A stretch of DNA of 64,000 bases, taken from contig CAVYXZ010000004.1 of NCBI GenBank assembly GCA_963772595.1, positions 1-64,000 of the forward strand, in the 5' to 3' direction. Both the position numbers and the translations under genes were made by a program. This document shows, piece after piece, positions 9,605-18,172 of the stretch (its first letter is position 1; every line of letters starts with the position of its first letter). A model generated the notes under the pieces. That model worked only from the letters and a program-made list of their open reading frames with translations. It had not been told where the DNA came from and made no database searches. The stretch comes from CAVYXZ01 sp963772595 (lineage in GTDB: Bacteria; Chloroflexota; Anaerolineae; Aggregatilineales; Phototrophicaceae).

Positions 9605-10702
9605 ATGCGCATCGCCATTGATGCCAGCCGCACGACCGTCCCGCGCCTCACCGGCACCGAATATTACAGCCTCGCCCTGACTCGCGCGCTGATTGCGCTT
9701 GACTGCCCGCACGACTTTCACCTTTATTTCCGCGATCTTCCGCCGCCGGATTTGTTCCCGCAGTCGGATCGTGTTCATACCCATGTCGTCCCCATGCGCC
9801 GCCTGTGGACTCACGCCCGTTTCGCAATGGCGATAACGCTCAGCCGCCCGGATGTCGTCTTCGTCCCGGCGCATACCCTGCCCTTCATATTCCTGGGCCG
9901 CTCGGTCGTCACTGTGCATGACCTGGGCTTTCGCTACTTTCCCGAAGCGCACACACGCACGCAGCGCTATTACCTCGACCTGACCACCGGCTACAGCGCC
10001 CAGCGTGCGCATACCGTCCTGGCCGACAGCGAGGCTACCGCGCAGGATCTGGCAAGCATCTACCACATCGCACCGGAGAAAATCCGCGTCGTCTATCCGG
10101 GTGTGGACCCCCTGCCAGTGAGCAGCCTCAATTCGGTCCGCCTCAAATACGGCCTGCCAGAGCGCTATTTTCTCTTCCTGGGAACACTTCAGCCGCGCAA
10201 GAATATCGCCGTCATTGTGCAGGCTTACCAGCGCTGGCGGCAGGCCAACCCGGCAGATCAGGATGTGGGGCTGGTCATGGCCGGTAAAGAAGGCTGGCTC
10301 TACAACGAACACTGGGCCAGAGGGATGCCTGGCGTGCGGATCACGGGCTATATCGACGACGAGGACAAAGGCGCACTGTATGCCGGGGCGCTGGGGCTGG
10401 TCTTCCCCTCGCTCTATGAAGGCTTCGGCTTCCCGGTGGTGGAGGCGATGCAGTGCGGTCTGCCGGTCATCACCAGCAGCACGTCGAGCTTGCCCGAACT
10501 GGCCGGGGATGCAGCCCTGCTGGTCGATCCGCTCAACGTCGATGGCATCGCCCAGCACATGACCCAGCTCAGCGCCAATGCCCATCTGCGCGGCCTGCTG
10601 CGCGAGAAGGGCTATAAGCAGGCGCAGCAGTTTACCTGGGAAAAAGCCGCCGAACAGGTTATGGCTGTGCTAGAGGCGGTTGGCTCCGGCGCTCATCAAT
10701 GA
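9605..10702 (+). CDS. GT4-family glycosyltransferase
   Basis: A 365-residue GT-B retaining glycosyltransferase. MRIAIDASRTTVPRLTGTEYY is the N-terminal glycine-loop region, SVVTVHDLGFRYFPEAH and ADSEATAQDL belong to the acceptor domain, FLFLGTLQPRKN opens the donor domain, and SLYEGFGFPVVEAM carries the E(x7)E donor-sugar motif. Such enzymes add sugars to lipid carriers or exopolysaccharide from nucleotide sugars at the inner membrane face. It is the last gene of the gatA run and overlaps tail to tail with the gamma-glutamylcyclotransferase-like gene by 44 bases. Specific sugar unknown. Confidence 0.9.
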   Translation: MRIAIDASRTTVPRLTGTEYYSLALTRALIALDCPHDFHLYFRDLPPPDLFPQSDRVHTHVVPMRRLWTHARFAMAITLSRPDVVFVPAHTLPFIFLGRSVVTVHDLGFRYFPEAHTRTQRYYLDLTTGYSAQRAHTVLADSEATAQDLASIYHIAPEKIRVVYPGVDPLPVSSLNSVRLKYGLPERYFLFLGTLQPRKNIAVIVQAYQRWRQANPADQDVGLVMAGKEGWLYNEHWARGMPGVRITGYIDDEDKGALYAGALGLVFPSLYEGFGFPVVEAMQCGLPVITSSTSSLPELAGDAALLVDPLNVDGIAQHMTQLSANAHLRGLLREKGYKQAQQFTWEKAAEQVMAVLEAVGSGAHQ

Positions 10703-11159
10703 GATACGGCGTTTTGATGTCGATGTCGATGCTGCGCAGCCAGGCGATGTAGTCGGCGGGTAGTTTGTGTTCCTCCGCCCCCTCGATCAGCACAGCTCTA
10801 TACGAACGTGAAGGCCGCAGCTCCGGCACGCGCTTGTGAATGACCGTATAGACCAGCGCCTCATGAACCTGGCCCTCGGTCGTCTGCACCGGGACATAGC
10901 TGTGCTCATAAGCCACGTCGAGCGTCTCTTTCTGGTCCAAACTGATGCGGCTCGGCTCGTCAATCTCCCACAGCACACCCCAGACCACCTGACCAGGCGC
11001 AGAGACCACATCCGCCGCCGCCCCGCCCCAGCGCGTTGAGGGCTTGTTGAAGGCCAGCCGGAAATCCGACAGCCGCGCTGCGCCGATGAGGCTGAAGTTT
11101 GCACACCATTCAGCCATGCAGCGGGTCGGCATGTTGCTGCCGTAGGCGAAGTAGTTCAT
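10659..11159 (-). CDS. Gamma-glutamylcyclotransferase-like protein
   Basis: A 166-residue protein beginning MNYFAYGSNMPTRCM, the YGSNM oxyanion/substrate loop of the GGCT/BtrG fold. GAARLSDFRLAFNKPS and WGGAAADVVSAPGQVVWGVLWEI follow the family; the catalytic glutamate probably lies in the KETLDVAYEH segment. Members release 5-oxoproline from gamma-glutamyl compounds. The 3' end overlaps the convergent glycosyltransferase gene by 44 bases. A 260-base gap with the divergent GT9-GT26 gene lies upstream, in which I see only a weak TACAAT hexamer at 11382-11387 and no other feature. Confidence 0.85.
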   Translation of the reverse strand: MNYFAYGSNMPTRCMAEWCANFSLIGAARLSDFRLAFNKPSTRWGGAAADVVSAPGQVVWGVLWEIDEPSRISLDQKETLDVAYEHSYVPVQTTEGQVHEALVYTVIHKRVPELRPSRSYRAVLIEGAEEHKLPADYIAWLRSIDIDIKTPYLIDERRSQPPLAQP

Positions 11160-11419
11160 GAGCGATTAGCCTTTAGCTGTAAGTACAGATCAAAAGCGTC
11201 AGCAAGGGCTTTGATGCAAAGCTCGTCTCCCGCCGCCCCCGGTGTTGATTTTCAGTCGCGTCAGCGATCTGTAGCCTGGAGTTTTGCGACGCAAAGGCGG
11301 ATCAAAAGTACCTGCTAACTGCGACAAGCAAACGGCTAACAGCTTTTCATCCCAGCCTTATCGAAAGCTTAGATGATTATGTACAATCAGGGCGAGCGCT
11401 GCAAAAACAGGATGGTCTC

Positions 11420-13255
11420 ATGCGGATACTGCTGGTGCAATTGGGCGACATAGGCGATCTGGTGCTGACGACTCCGGCGATTGATGCGCTGCGTGAGGCG
11501 CATCCAGACGCCCACATCAGCTTGCTGACGACCAGCCACAGTGCCCCGGTGGTCGAGAATCTGAAGCTGCTCAACGAAATCATCACCATCGACCGGCGCG
11601 CCTTCAACTCATCCTGGGCGCTGCTCCAGCCGGAGAACCTGCGGATCATCGTCGGCCTGGGGCATTACGACGTGGTCGTCTATTTTCACCACCTCACCCT
11701 GCGGCTGGGGACGCTCAAGTTCGCTTTGATCGCGCTGGCAACCCGTGCCAGACGGCGCATCGGCATGGATAACGGTCAGGGCTGGTTCCTCACGGAGCGC
11801 CTGCTTGACGAGGGTTTCGGCGCGAAGCATCAGGCGCAGTACTGGCTAGACCTCGTTGGCCCGCTGGGCGCGGAGACGAGACCCCGGCCCGCCATCATCT
11901 CCCTGGCCGATTCGACTCTGGTTCCGCCAGGCGATAGCAAGCGCGTCGTGATTCACGCAGGCAGCGGCGGTTACAGCATGGCCCGGCGCTGGGACCCGGC
12001 AGCCTTCGCCCAACTGGCCGATGCCCTCTACACCCAGACCGGCGCGGCGGTGCTGCTGGTCGGCAGCATCAGTGACGACAGCGCAACGGTCAAAGCCGCC
12101 ATGGACGCCCCGGTGCAGGATTTCAGCGGCCAGACCACGCTGCCGGAACTCGCCAGCCTGATCGCCGGGGCGGACCTCTTCATCGGCGCGGACAGCGGCG
12201 TGATGCATCTCGCGGCGGCGGCAGGCACCCCTGTGCTGGCGATCTTCGGACCCAGCAACCCCGACGCCTGGGGACCCTGGCAGCCCGGCGGCCAGACTGT
12301 GATTCTGCGCAGTGCGCCGGAATGCAGTCCGTGCAGCTATGTCGGGCATGGCATCGGCCTGCGGGCGGGCTGCGCAGCACGCACCTGTATGCGCATGGTC
12401 ACGCCGGGGCAGGTGCTGGAAACAGCGGTCATGATGTTAGGCGGCTACCTGACCGGGACGTCCAGCGAGGCATCCGCCAAAGCTGTGCCCCAGGCATCGA
12501 CGCAACAGACCGATCCCCCGGCCCCCTACAAGCGAATCCGCATCCTGGACCTGCCGGTAGATGCCATCACCTATGCCCAATGGCTGGATCAGATCGCGGA
12601 TTGGGTAGCGAGCGAGGGCACACATCACGTCTGCACGGTCAACCCGGAGATGCTCATCATCGCCGGGCACGACCCGAACTTCCGCCACATCCTGCACCGG
12701 GCGGATCTCTGTGTGCCGGACGGCATCGGCCTGCTCTGGGCGGCGCACCAGCAGGGAACACCGCTGCCGGAACGTGTGACCGGCTCTGACGGTCTGCCGA
12801 TCATCGCGGCGCGCGCGGCAGAAGCCGGTTGGCGGCTCTTTTTCCTGGGCGCAGGGGTTGGCATAGCCGAAAAAGCGGCAGCGGTGCTGCGCGAGAAACA
12901 TCCCAACCTGCAAATCGTGGGCACCTACAGCGGCAGCCCGGCCCCAGCAGAGGAAGACGCCCTGGTGCAGCGGGTCAATGCCAGCGGCGCGGATTTGCTC
13001 TTTGTAGCCTATGGCGCGCCGGAGCAGGACAAGTGGATCGCCCGTAATCTACCGCGCTTGCAGGTCAAGATGGCGATGGGCGTAGGCGGCGCACTGGATT
13101 TTGTCGCCGGAGTCCTGCCACGCGCTCCCCTATGGATGCAGCGCCTGGGCCTGGAATGGCTGTTCCGCCTCTACTTACAGCCCTGGCGCATCGGGCGGAT
13201 GCTGCGGCTGCCACGCTTCGTGCTGGCGGTTCTGCTTAATCACAGAAGGGATTGA
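11420..13255 (+). CDS. GT9-GT26 fusion glycosyltransferase
   Basis: A 611-residue two-domain protein. Residues 1-345 are a GT9 heptosyltransferase-like domain: MRILLVQLGDIGDLVLTTPA at the N terminus, VVIHAGSGGYSMARRWD, and DLFIGADSGVMHLAAAAGTP near the donor site. After a 25-residue linker, residues about 370-611 form a GT26 (WecG/TagA/CpsF) domain: TVNPEMLIIAGHDPNF, CVPDGIGLLWAA, LFFLGAGVGIAEKAA, YGAPEQDKWI, MGVGGALDFVAGVLPRAP. GT26 enzymes transfer a hexosamine or ManNAc to lipid-linked sugar, so the fusion could perform two steps in surface glycan synthesis. A small SnoaL-like gene follows 2 bases after its stop. Confidence 0.9.
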   Translation: MRILLVQLGDIGDLVLTTPAIDALREAHPDAHISLLTTSHSAPVVENLKLLNEIITIDRRAFNSSWALLQPENLRIIVGLGHYDVVVYFHHLTLRLGTLKFALIALATRARRRIGMDNGQGWFLTERLLDEGFGAKHQAQYWLDLVGPLGAETRPRPAIISLADSTLVPPGDSKRVVIHAGSGGYSMARRWDPAAFAQLADALYTQTGAAVLLVGSISDDSATVKAAMDAPVQDFSGQTTLPELASLIAGADLFIGADSGVMHLAAAAGTPVLAIFGPSNPDAWGPWQPGGQTVILRSAPECSPCSYVGHGIGLRAGCAARTCMRMVTPGQVLETAVMMLGGYLTGTSSEASAKAVPQASTQQTDPPAPYKRIRILDLPVDAITYAQWLDQIADWVASEGTHHVCTVNPEMLIIAGHDPNFRHILHRADLCVPDGIGLLWAAHQQGTPLPERVTGSDGLPIIAARAAEAGWRLFFLGAGVGIAEKAAAVLREKHPNLQIVGTYSGSPAPAEEDALVQRVNASGADLLFVAYGAPEQDKWIARNLPRLQVKMAMGVGGALDFVAGVLPRAPLWMQRLGLEWLFRLYLQPWRIGRMLRLPRFVLAVLLNHRRD

Positions 13256-13257
13256 CA

Positions 13258-13695
13258 ATGGAACCAGACCGCAAAGCTCTGGCTGAGCGCTATTTCCGCG
13301 CTGTCTACACCGGAGATCTGGCCGTCATTGATGATCTGGCGAGCGACGCCATCGTCATCACCTATCCGATTTTCAGCAGCCTCTTCGGCACACCCCTTGT
13401 CAGAGGCCGCACGGCAGTCAAGGAATTTGGCATCCGCTTCAGCAGCCGCTGGGCCGATCCGCAGATCAGCATTCATGAAGCCTTAGCCGAAGGGGACTGT
13501 GTCGTGCTGCTGTGGGATTTTCGGGCGCGCAACCTCGTTCCCATCCAGCCCGGCGATGCGGCCAGCAGGCAGGAACACCGCTGGGGCGGCATTACCTTGT
13601 TCCGCTTCGACGAAACCGGCAAGATCATCGCGGAGATCGGCGAGGAAAGCGACCCTGGCCCGGTCGCGCGTCTGAGCAGCAGCGGCGCGATTTAG
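13258..13695 (+). CDS. SnoaL-like/NTF2-fold protein
   Basis: A 145-residue protein of the NTF2-like superfamily. It begins with the helix ALAERYFRAVYTGDLAVIDDLASDAIVITYP and continues with GRTAVKEFGIRFSSRW and strands around HEALAEGDCVVLLWDF, HRWGGITLFRFDETGKIIAEIGEE. Family members are small barrels with a ligand pocket (SnoaL-type cyclases, isomerases or binding proteins). I use the ATG at 13258, which follows AGAAGGG and sits 2 bases after the preceding stop. Its 3' end overlaps the convergent DinB gene by 4 bases. No catalytic residue can be assigned. Confidence 0.75.
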   Translation: MEPDRKALAERYFRAVYTGDLAVIDDLASDAIVITYPIFSSLFGTPLVRGRTAVKEFGIRFSSRWADPQISIHEALAEGDCVVLLWDFRARNLVPIQPGDAASRQEHRWGGITLFRFDETGKIIAEIGEESDPGPVARLSSSGAI

Positions 13696-14165
13696 CCGAT
13701 CCACTCCAGCATCTGCTGCGGCAGCGGCCTGTTGAGCGCGTGCAGATAGACCACCGCCTTTGCGTAGAAGATCAGCAGCGCCTCACGGTAAATGTGAAGC
13801 TGCGTGCGCACGGGCGCTGGAAAGCCCCGGTCAATGCTGCGCGTCTGGACCTCTTCCTCGGACAGGGCACTAAAGGCCGCGTCCAGGTCAGCATCCAACT
13901 GAGCATACCAGGCCTTCAGTTTATCCACGCTGGTCGCCAATTCGCCATTGACCGGTTTGTAGGCCCAGTCCTGCTTGAAGGTCTTGATGGAGTCGATATA
14001 GGACTGCTGCACCTGGCCGATCTCGACACAAAGCTGGCCGAAGGGCGGATTCGCGCCGGGCAGTTGATAGCACAGATCGGCGTCGCTGAGCATGTCCATC
14101 AAGGTATTGCGGATCGCCTCCGTCTCGTGCAAAATGTCGAATTCTTGCTTCACAATGCTGTTCAT
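13692..14165 (-). CDS. DinB-fold protein
   Basis: A 157-residue four-helix protein of the DinB/YfiT-like fold (NSIVKQEFDILHETEAIRNTL, GANPPFGQLCVEIGQVQQSYIDSI, REALLIFYAKAVVYLHALNRPL). The usual metal-ligand histidines are weak: GQLCVEIGQVQQ and FYAKAVVYL replace the common H...HxxxH pattern, so metal binding is doubtful. GGAGAG lies before the start codon. Upstream on the same strand lie ATAGAACAAA and TATTCT, also present in the promoter of the HD gene at 18.8 kb, and an inverted repeat TAGTG-N8-CACTA at 14234-14251 sits in the divergent space shared with the next DinB gene. Confidence 0.72.
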   Translation of the reverse strand: MNSIVKQEFDILHETEAIRNTLMDMLSDADLCYQLPGANPPFGQLCVEIGQVQQSYIDSIKTFKQDWAYKPVNGELATSVDKLKAWYAQLDADLDAAFSALSEEEVQTRSIDRGFPAPVRTQLHIYREALLIFYAKAVVYLHALNRPLPQQMLEWIG

Positions 14166-14311
14166 GATTGATTCTCTCCATCATAATTAATCGTTCTCCA
14201 TACGATCAGAATAGCACGTTTGTTCTATCGCGGTAGTGTCAAATGTCACTATCGAGAAACGCCCGTACGCCAAAAGTGTTAGACTGAATACGGTATCAGA
14301 AGGAGTGGACG

Positions 14312-14788
14312 ATGATTAGCGGAGATGCTTTGTTTTATATCCTCAAGCGCAACCTGGGCGTCATCGAGCGCCAGATCGACGGCCTGGATCACGCCGCCAG
14401 CCTGCTCCAGCCTGCCATGCGTGGCAACTGCATGAACTGGCTGATGGGCCATATCCTGGTGTACCGCGATATTACGCTGAAACAGCTCGGCGAAGCACCG
14501 GTCCGCGATGAGGCCTTCGCCGCGCGCTATGGTCACGATTCCGAGCCGGTGCTGGATGGCAGCGACGCCTACCCTTTCGAGGCGATAGTAGCGGATTTCC
14601 GCAGCACGCAGCCCTGCCTGGAAGCGGCATTGACCGCACTCACCGAAGCACAGCTTGCCGCCAAAGTGCCGGACCGCGACCAGCGCCTGGCCGAGCGCCT
14701 GACCTTCCTGGTCTGGCATGAGAGCTACCACACGGGCCAGTTCGAATACCTGCGCCAGTTGACCGGCATCAACGACAAGGTGATCTAG
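14312..14788 (+). CDS. DinB-family putative metalloenzyme
   Basis: A 158-residue DinB-fold protein with plausible metal ligands: His in NWLMGHILVYRD and the pair in VWHESYHTGQFEYLRQL (HxxxH). Related proteins include damage-inducible DinB of Bacillus and thiol-dependent transferases or isomerases using mycothiol or bacillithiol; the reaction here is unknown. AAGGAG precedes the ATG. Its TAG stop overlaps the GTG start of the sugar-kinase gene (TAGTG), so translation of the two is likely coupled. It is divergent from another DinB gene. Confidence 0.82.
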   Translation: MISGDALFYILKRNLGVIERQIDGLDHAASLLQPAMRGNCMNWLMGHILVYRDITLKQLGEAPVRDEAFAARYGHDSEPVLDGSDAYPFEAIVADFRSTQPCLEAALTALTEAQLAAKVPDRDQRLAERLTFLVWHESYHTGQFEYLRQLTGINDKVI

Positions 14789-15795
14789 TGGTCGATTCGC
14801 TCAAATCCTGGATTCCTAAACTGGCTGGGCAGCGGGTGCTGGTCGTCGGCGATTTGATCCTGGACGAGTACCTGACCGGGCGCGTGGCGCGCATCAGCCG
14901 GGAAGCGCCGGTGCCGGTGCTGGAGTTCGAATCGCGAGAGGTCATCCCTGGCGGCGCGGCCAATCCCTCGGCCAATATCTGCCGCCTGGGCAGCGAGGCG
15001 GTGCAGTTGGGCTTGATCGGGTCCGACAACGCCGCCACGCAGCTTCGCCAGCTTCTCCAGGTCCATCATATCGAGACAATGGCGCTCGTCACCGATGCCA
15101 GCCGTCCGACCACGGTCAAGATGCGGCTCATGGCACAGATGGGGATGCGCTATCCGCAGCAGGTCGCCCGCCTGGATACCCTCTCGCGCGATCCGATCAG
15201 CCCCGGCATCGAGCAGCGCATCGAGGCTCTGCTGCGCCAGCATCTGCCACAGGTCCAGGCCGTGCTGCTGTCAGATTATCATGGTGGGATGCTGACCGCC
15301 TCGCTGGTACAGCGGATTCGCCATCTGGCAGCAGAACGGGCCGTACTGCTCACCGCCGATACCCAGGGCGAACTGGATAAATATCAGGGCTTTGGGCTGG
15401 TCAAATGCAACGCCGATGACGCTCGCCAGTACCTCAACCGCGAGCTGGCCGACGACGCAGCCTTCGCCCAGGCCGCCCGTGATCTTTATGCTCGTCTGAA
15501 CCTCAGCGGCGCGATGGTCATCACGCGCGGGCCGGAAGGCGCGACAATTGCCACCAGCCCCGACTCCGTACAGCACTGTCCTGCGCCCGCCATCAGTGAT
15601 GTCTACGACGTGGTCGGCGCAGGCGATACGGCCATCGCCGTGCTGACTCTGGCGCTGGCTGCTGCTGCCCCGGCTGCGGATGCCATGTCGCTCGCCAATT
15701 ACGCCAGCGGACTGGTGGTGCGCCGGGTGGGCAACTACGCGCCCTCGCCGGAGGAACTGGCCTGGGCACTGGACACCTGGACCCTGGCCCAGTAA
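14788..15795 (+). CDS. PfkB-family heptose-7-phosphate kinase-like (RfaE1/HldE-N)
   Basis: A 335-residue ribokinase-family protein. The pattern VLVVGDLILDEYLTGRVARISREAPVPVLEF is that of the RfaE/HldE kinase domain, which phosphorylates D-glycero-D-manno-heptose 7-phosphate at C1. GGAANPSANICRLG and the C-terminal DVVGAGDTAIAVLTLALA motif with the catalytic Asp are present; VITRGPEGATI is the nucleotide region. The nucleotidyltransferase half of HldE is absent. The start is GTG, overlapping the preceding stop. It lies 1.5 kb from a GT9 heptosyltransferase-like gene, supporting a role in activated-heptose or related surface-sugar supply; other sugar kinases of the family remain possible. Confidence 0.85.
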   Translation: MVDSLKSWIPKLAGQRVLVVGDLILDEYLTGRVARISREAPVPVLEFESREVIPGGAANPSANICRLGSEAVQLGLIGSDNAATQLRQLLQVHHIETMALVTDASRPTTVKMRLMAQMGMRYPQQVARLDTLSRDPISPGIEQRIEALLRQHLPQVQAVLLSDYHGGMLTASLVQRIRHLAAERAVLLTADTQGELDKYQGFGLVKCNADDARQYLNRELADDAAFAQAARDLYARLNLSGAMVITRGPEGATIATSPDSVQHCPAPAISDVYDVVGAGDTAIAVLTLALAAAAPAADAMSLANYASGLVVRRVGNYAPSPEELAWALDTWTLAQ

Positions 15796-15890
15796 GGTCG
15801 CAGGGCTTGTTTGCACCCCATCCACTGGCCCTTCCCCGAATTCGAGGGAAGAGAGAAACCGCACCACGTGGTTTTTGAAGTCCGCTACTG

Positions 15891-16292
15891 CTAATTACTG
15901 TTCAGCTTGGCAATCGCCCGTTTGAGCTTGACTTTGGCTTCCTCGGCCACATCACAGACCAGTTGATCGTCTTTGAGCGCCCCCATCATCAGCACCGGAT
16001 CGACCGCAGACACCACGACCGCGTCGCCATCTTCGTAGACCGTGACGTTGCAGGGCAGCATCAGCCCAACATCGAGATTGGCCGAGAGCGCCCGGTGCGC
16101 CAGCGGTGGATTGCAGGCCCCTAAAATAGTGTAGCGGCGGAAATCCTTGTCGAGCTTCTGTTTCAGGGTGGCTTTGACGTCAATCTCGGTCAGCACGCCG
16201 AAACCTTCTTCTTTGAGCGCGGCGATGGCTTTCTGCATCACTTCATCGTAGGGCAGCTTTAGGCGCGCCTGGAATCCCAGTTCAGTCGTCAT
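15891..16292 (-). CDS. DUF302-domain protein
   Basis: A 133-residue DUF302 protein. MTTELGFQARLKLPYDEVMQ, ALKEEGFGVLTEIDVKATLKQKL, YTILGACNPPLAHRAL and NLDVGLMLPCNVTVYEDGD follow the family, including the conserved CNP and LMLPCNV motifs. DUF302 proteins are small, often linked to redox or metal stress; no reaction is established. I choose the ATG at 16292 with GGAG upstream. It heads the left end of a - strand group of small genes. Confidence 0.88.
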   Translation of the reverse strand: MTTELGFQARLKLPYDEVMQKAIAALKEEGFGVLTEIDVKATLKQKLDKDFRRYTILGACNPPLAHRALSANLDVGLMLPCNVTVYEDGDAVVVSAVDPVLMMGALKDDQLVCDVAEEAKVKLKRAIAKLNSN

Positions 16293-16361
16293 ATGCTTCT
16301 CCTTCAAACAATGGTCTCATGCTTTCCCAAGCTTACCGCCTCTTGCCGCGATACTCTATGC

Positions 16362-16778
16362 TCATTGATCCATACTGGGTCTGATCTGGGCGGGAATCTC
16401 TTGCAGCAGCCAGGAATTGCCGTCAGGATCGCTGAAACCTGCGTACAGCACACCGCCCATGTCAGCGACCTCGCCCACTGCAACCCCCCGACTTAGCAGT
16501 ATTGCGCGTGACTGGCGAATGTCCTGGACCACCAGATGCAGCGCCTTGACCGTGCCCGGCTGCATCGAGGAAATCTCGCCCATGCCGGTCCCAATCACAA
16601 TGGAGCAGGCCGAACCAGGCGGCGTCAACTGGATCACGCGCATCGTGTCGCCAGGCTGGACGTCGTGGTCCAGGTGAAAACCGACCTGATCGACATAGAA
16701 CGCTTTGGCCCGTTCGACATCCGACACGGGCACCGGTATCAGTTCGAGTTTCATCTCAAGAACGCTGTTATCAGTCAT
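16362..16778 (-). CDS. VOC-superfamily (glyoxalase/bleomycin-resistance-like) protein
   Basis: A 138-residue single VOC unit with two beta-alpha-beta-beta-beta modules: KLELIPVPVSDVERAKAFYVDQVGF, RVIQLTPPGSACSIVIGTG, then KALHLVVQDIRQSRAILLSRGV and YAGFSDPDGNSWLLQEIP. The closing FSDPDGNSW...QE motif is typical of members that bind a metal through the final Glu. Substrates range from methylglyoxal adducts to fosfomycin and cannot be read from sequence. AGGAGA precedes the ATG. It follows the DHFR-like gene by 11 bases and probably shares its transcript. Confidence 0.85.
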   Translation of the reverse strand: MTDNSVLEMKLELIPVPVSDVERAKAFYVDQVGFHLDHDVQPGDTMRVIQLTPPGSACSIVIGTGMGEISSMQPGTVKALHLVVQDIRQSRAILLSRGVAVGEVADMGGVLYAGFSDPDGNSWLLQEIPAQIRPSMDQ

Positions 16779-16789
16779 GGCACAATCTC

Positions 16790-17386
16790 CTATTTGACGA
16801 CGCGGTAGCGCAGGTGCGTGACTCCCCGGTCCTCGGTCACACCTGTGATCTCCAGTTGGACCGGTTCGATGCCTAATTTCTCGAAGAGTCGTACACCCTC
16901 ACCCAGCAGGACCGGCACCAGATCGATCCCGATCTCATCCAGCAGCCCGGCCTTGAGACACTGTCGCGCCAGGTCCGCGCCGCCAACTCCGATGCTCTTG
17001 TCGCCCGCAATGGCCTGCGCTCTGGCGACGGCCTCTTCCACACCTTCAGTGACGAAAGTGAAGGGTGAGCCGTCGTAGTCCCACTCCTCCGGGATTTGAT
17101 GGGTCACGACGATGACCGGCGCGCCCAATGGATGCCTGCCGCCCCAGGCTTGCGCAGCATCGAACATGCCGCGGCCAGAGACGATGGCCCCCATCGACAC
17201 CATCGCGCTTTCAAATTGTTCCGCGCCTTCGTCCGTGACCTTGAGGTCCACCTCACGGTCGCCCATTGACACGGTGTAATCGGTATCGCCCTGAAACATC
17301 CAGGCGAACAGCCGCTGCGTGTCGTTGTTCGCTTCAGCGATAAAACCATCCAGCGACATTGAAAATCCTGCACCTACACTGCCCAT
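16790..17386 (-). CDS. Dihydrofolate-reductase-family (RibD C-terminal-like) protein
   Basis: A 198-residue member of the RibD-C/DHFR-like family. FSMSLDGFIAEANND at the N terminus, SMGAIVSGRGMFD, PVIVVTHQIPEEW and SIGVGGADLARQCLKAGLLDEIGIDLVPVLLGEGVRLF are diagnostic. The family binds NADPH; true folate activity is unproven for this branch, which is widespread in soil bacteria and often encoded beside VOC and AraC genes, as here. AGGAGG precedes the ATG. A 77-base gap separates it from the upstream AraC gene. Confidence 0.88.
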   Translation of the reverse strand: MGSVGAGFSMSLDGFIAEANNDTQRLFAWMFQGDTDYTVSMGDREVDLKVTDEGAEQFESAMVSMGAIVSGRGMFDAAQAWGGRHPLGAPVIVVTHQIPEEWDYDGSPFTFVTEGVEEAVARAQAIAGDKSIGVGGADLARQCLKAGLLDEIGIDLVPVLLGEGVRLFEKLGIEPVQLEITGVTEDRGVTHLRYRVVK

Positions 17387-17463
17387 TTGAGCCTCCTGTC
17401 ATGCTGTTCAACTGTATGTAGGATAGATGAGGCTGGGGCCGCAGTCTTGTATAAAATGGCAAA

Positions 17464-18132
17464 CTACTCAGGCGTATTGATGCGGGCAGGGGTGATGCCG
17501 ACAAAGCGCTTGAGGGAGCGAGTGAGATGAGGCTGGTCGTAGTAGCCCAGGTCGTAGACGGTGTCGAGGATCGGCACACCCTGTTCCAATAGGGCTGCCG
17601 CCTGCTGCGCGCGTTCGTACTGGCGGATGTGGTTCTGAGTCAGGCCGGTGCTGCGCAGGAAGCGATGGCGCAGGGTCCGCCCGGCGATGTCTTGCGGCTC
17701 GTCTTTCAGGGCCGCCTCCACCAGCGGATCGCAGGCCAGCGCTTCATCACGCACCAGTTGGTCGATGAAAGTATCGGCGTTCTCATAGTCGGGGAACTGC
17801 CAGGCCGAACCATGCAGCCAGAAGGCTTTGCCCGCCGCCGTTGGCAGCGCAATTTCGGCATTGACGAAGTTTTTGAACGGCAGATGCGGCATGAAGGTGC
17901 CCAGCTTGAACTTAATCCACAGCAGCTCGACTCCTTCGATAAAGTTCACCTCGCCGAAGTCTGTCAGCGGCCCGACGACCAACTGCTGTACATGGCCCTC
18001 CATCTTCACCAGAACCATGTGCCAGTGGATCTCCGAAGGCCGGATCGTCATACTCGAACCCGTTGTCCGACCCGCAATGACCGTTTCCACGTAGGGCGAA
18101 TCCGAGTATCGTTCCTGAACATCAATGCTCAT
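17464..18132 (-). CDS. AraC-family transcriptional regulator
   Basis: A 222-residue regulator. The C-terminal part (residues about 140-222) is an AraC DNA-binding domain: IAGRTLRHRFLRSTGLTQNHIRQYERAQQAAALL for the first helix-turn-helix and VPILDTVYDLGYYDQPHLTRSLKRFVGITPARI for the second. The N-terminal about 110 residues lack a clear cupin consensus but contain IRPSEIHWHMVLVKMEG and VGPLTDFGEVNFIEGVELLWIKF like the AraC-type sensor region. It is just upstream of and on the same strand as the DHFR-like and VOC genes, which it may control. Effector unknown. Confidence 0.87.
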   Translation of the reverse strand: MSIDVQERYSDSPYVETVIAGRTTGSSMTIRPSEIHWHMVLVKMEGHVQQLVVGPLTDFGEVNFIEGVELLWIKFKLGTFMPHLPFKNFVNAEIALPTAAGKAFWLHGSAWQFPDYENADTFIDQLVRDEALACDPLVEAALKDEPQDIAGRTLRHRFLRSTGLTQNHIRQYERAQQAAALLEQGVPILDTVYDLGYYDQPHLTRSLKRFVGITPARINTPE

Positions 18133-18172
18133 AAGGCGGTTTCTCTATCCCCGGCAGGTACTGGCAATTATC

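Noticed and set aside
11160..11419. Possible riboswitch or ncRNA between the GGCT-like and GT9-GT26 genes
   Set aside because: No stem of more than 6 bp, no terminator and only a weak TACAAT hexamer were found.
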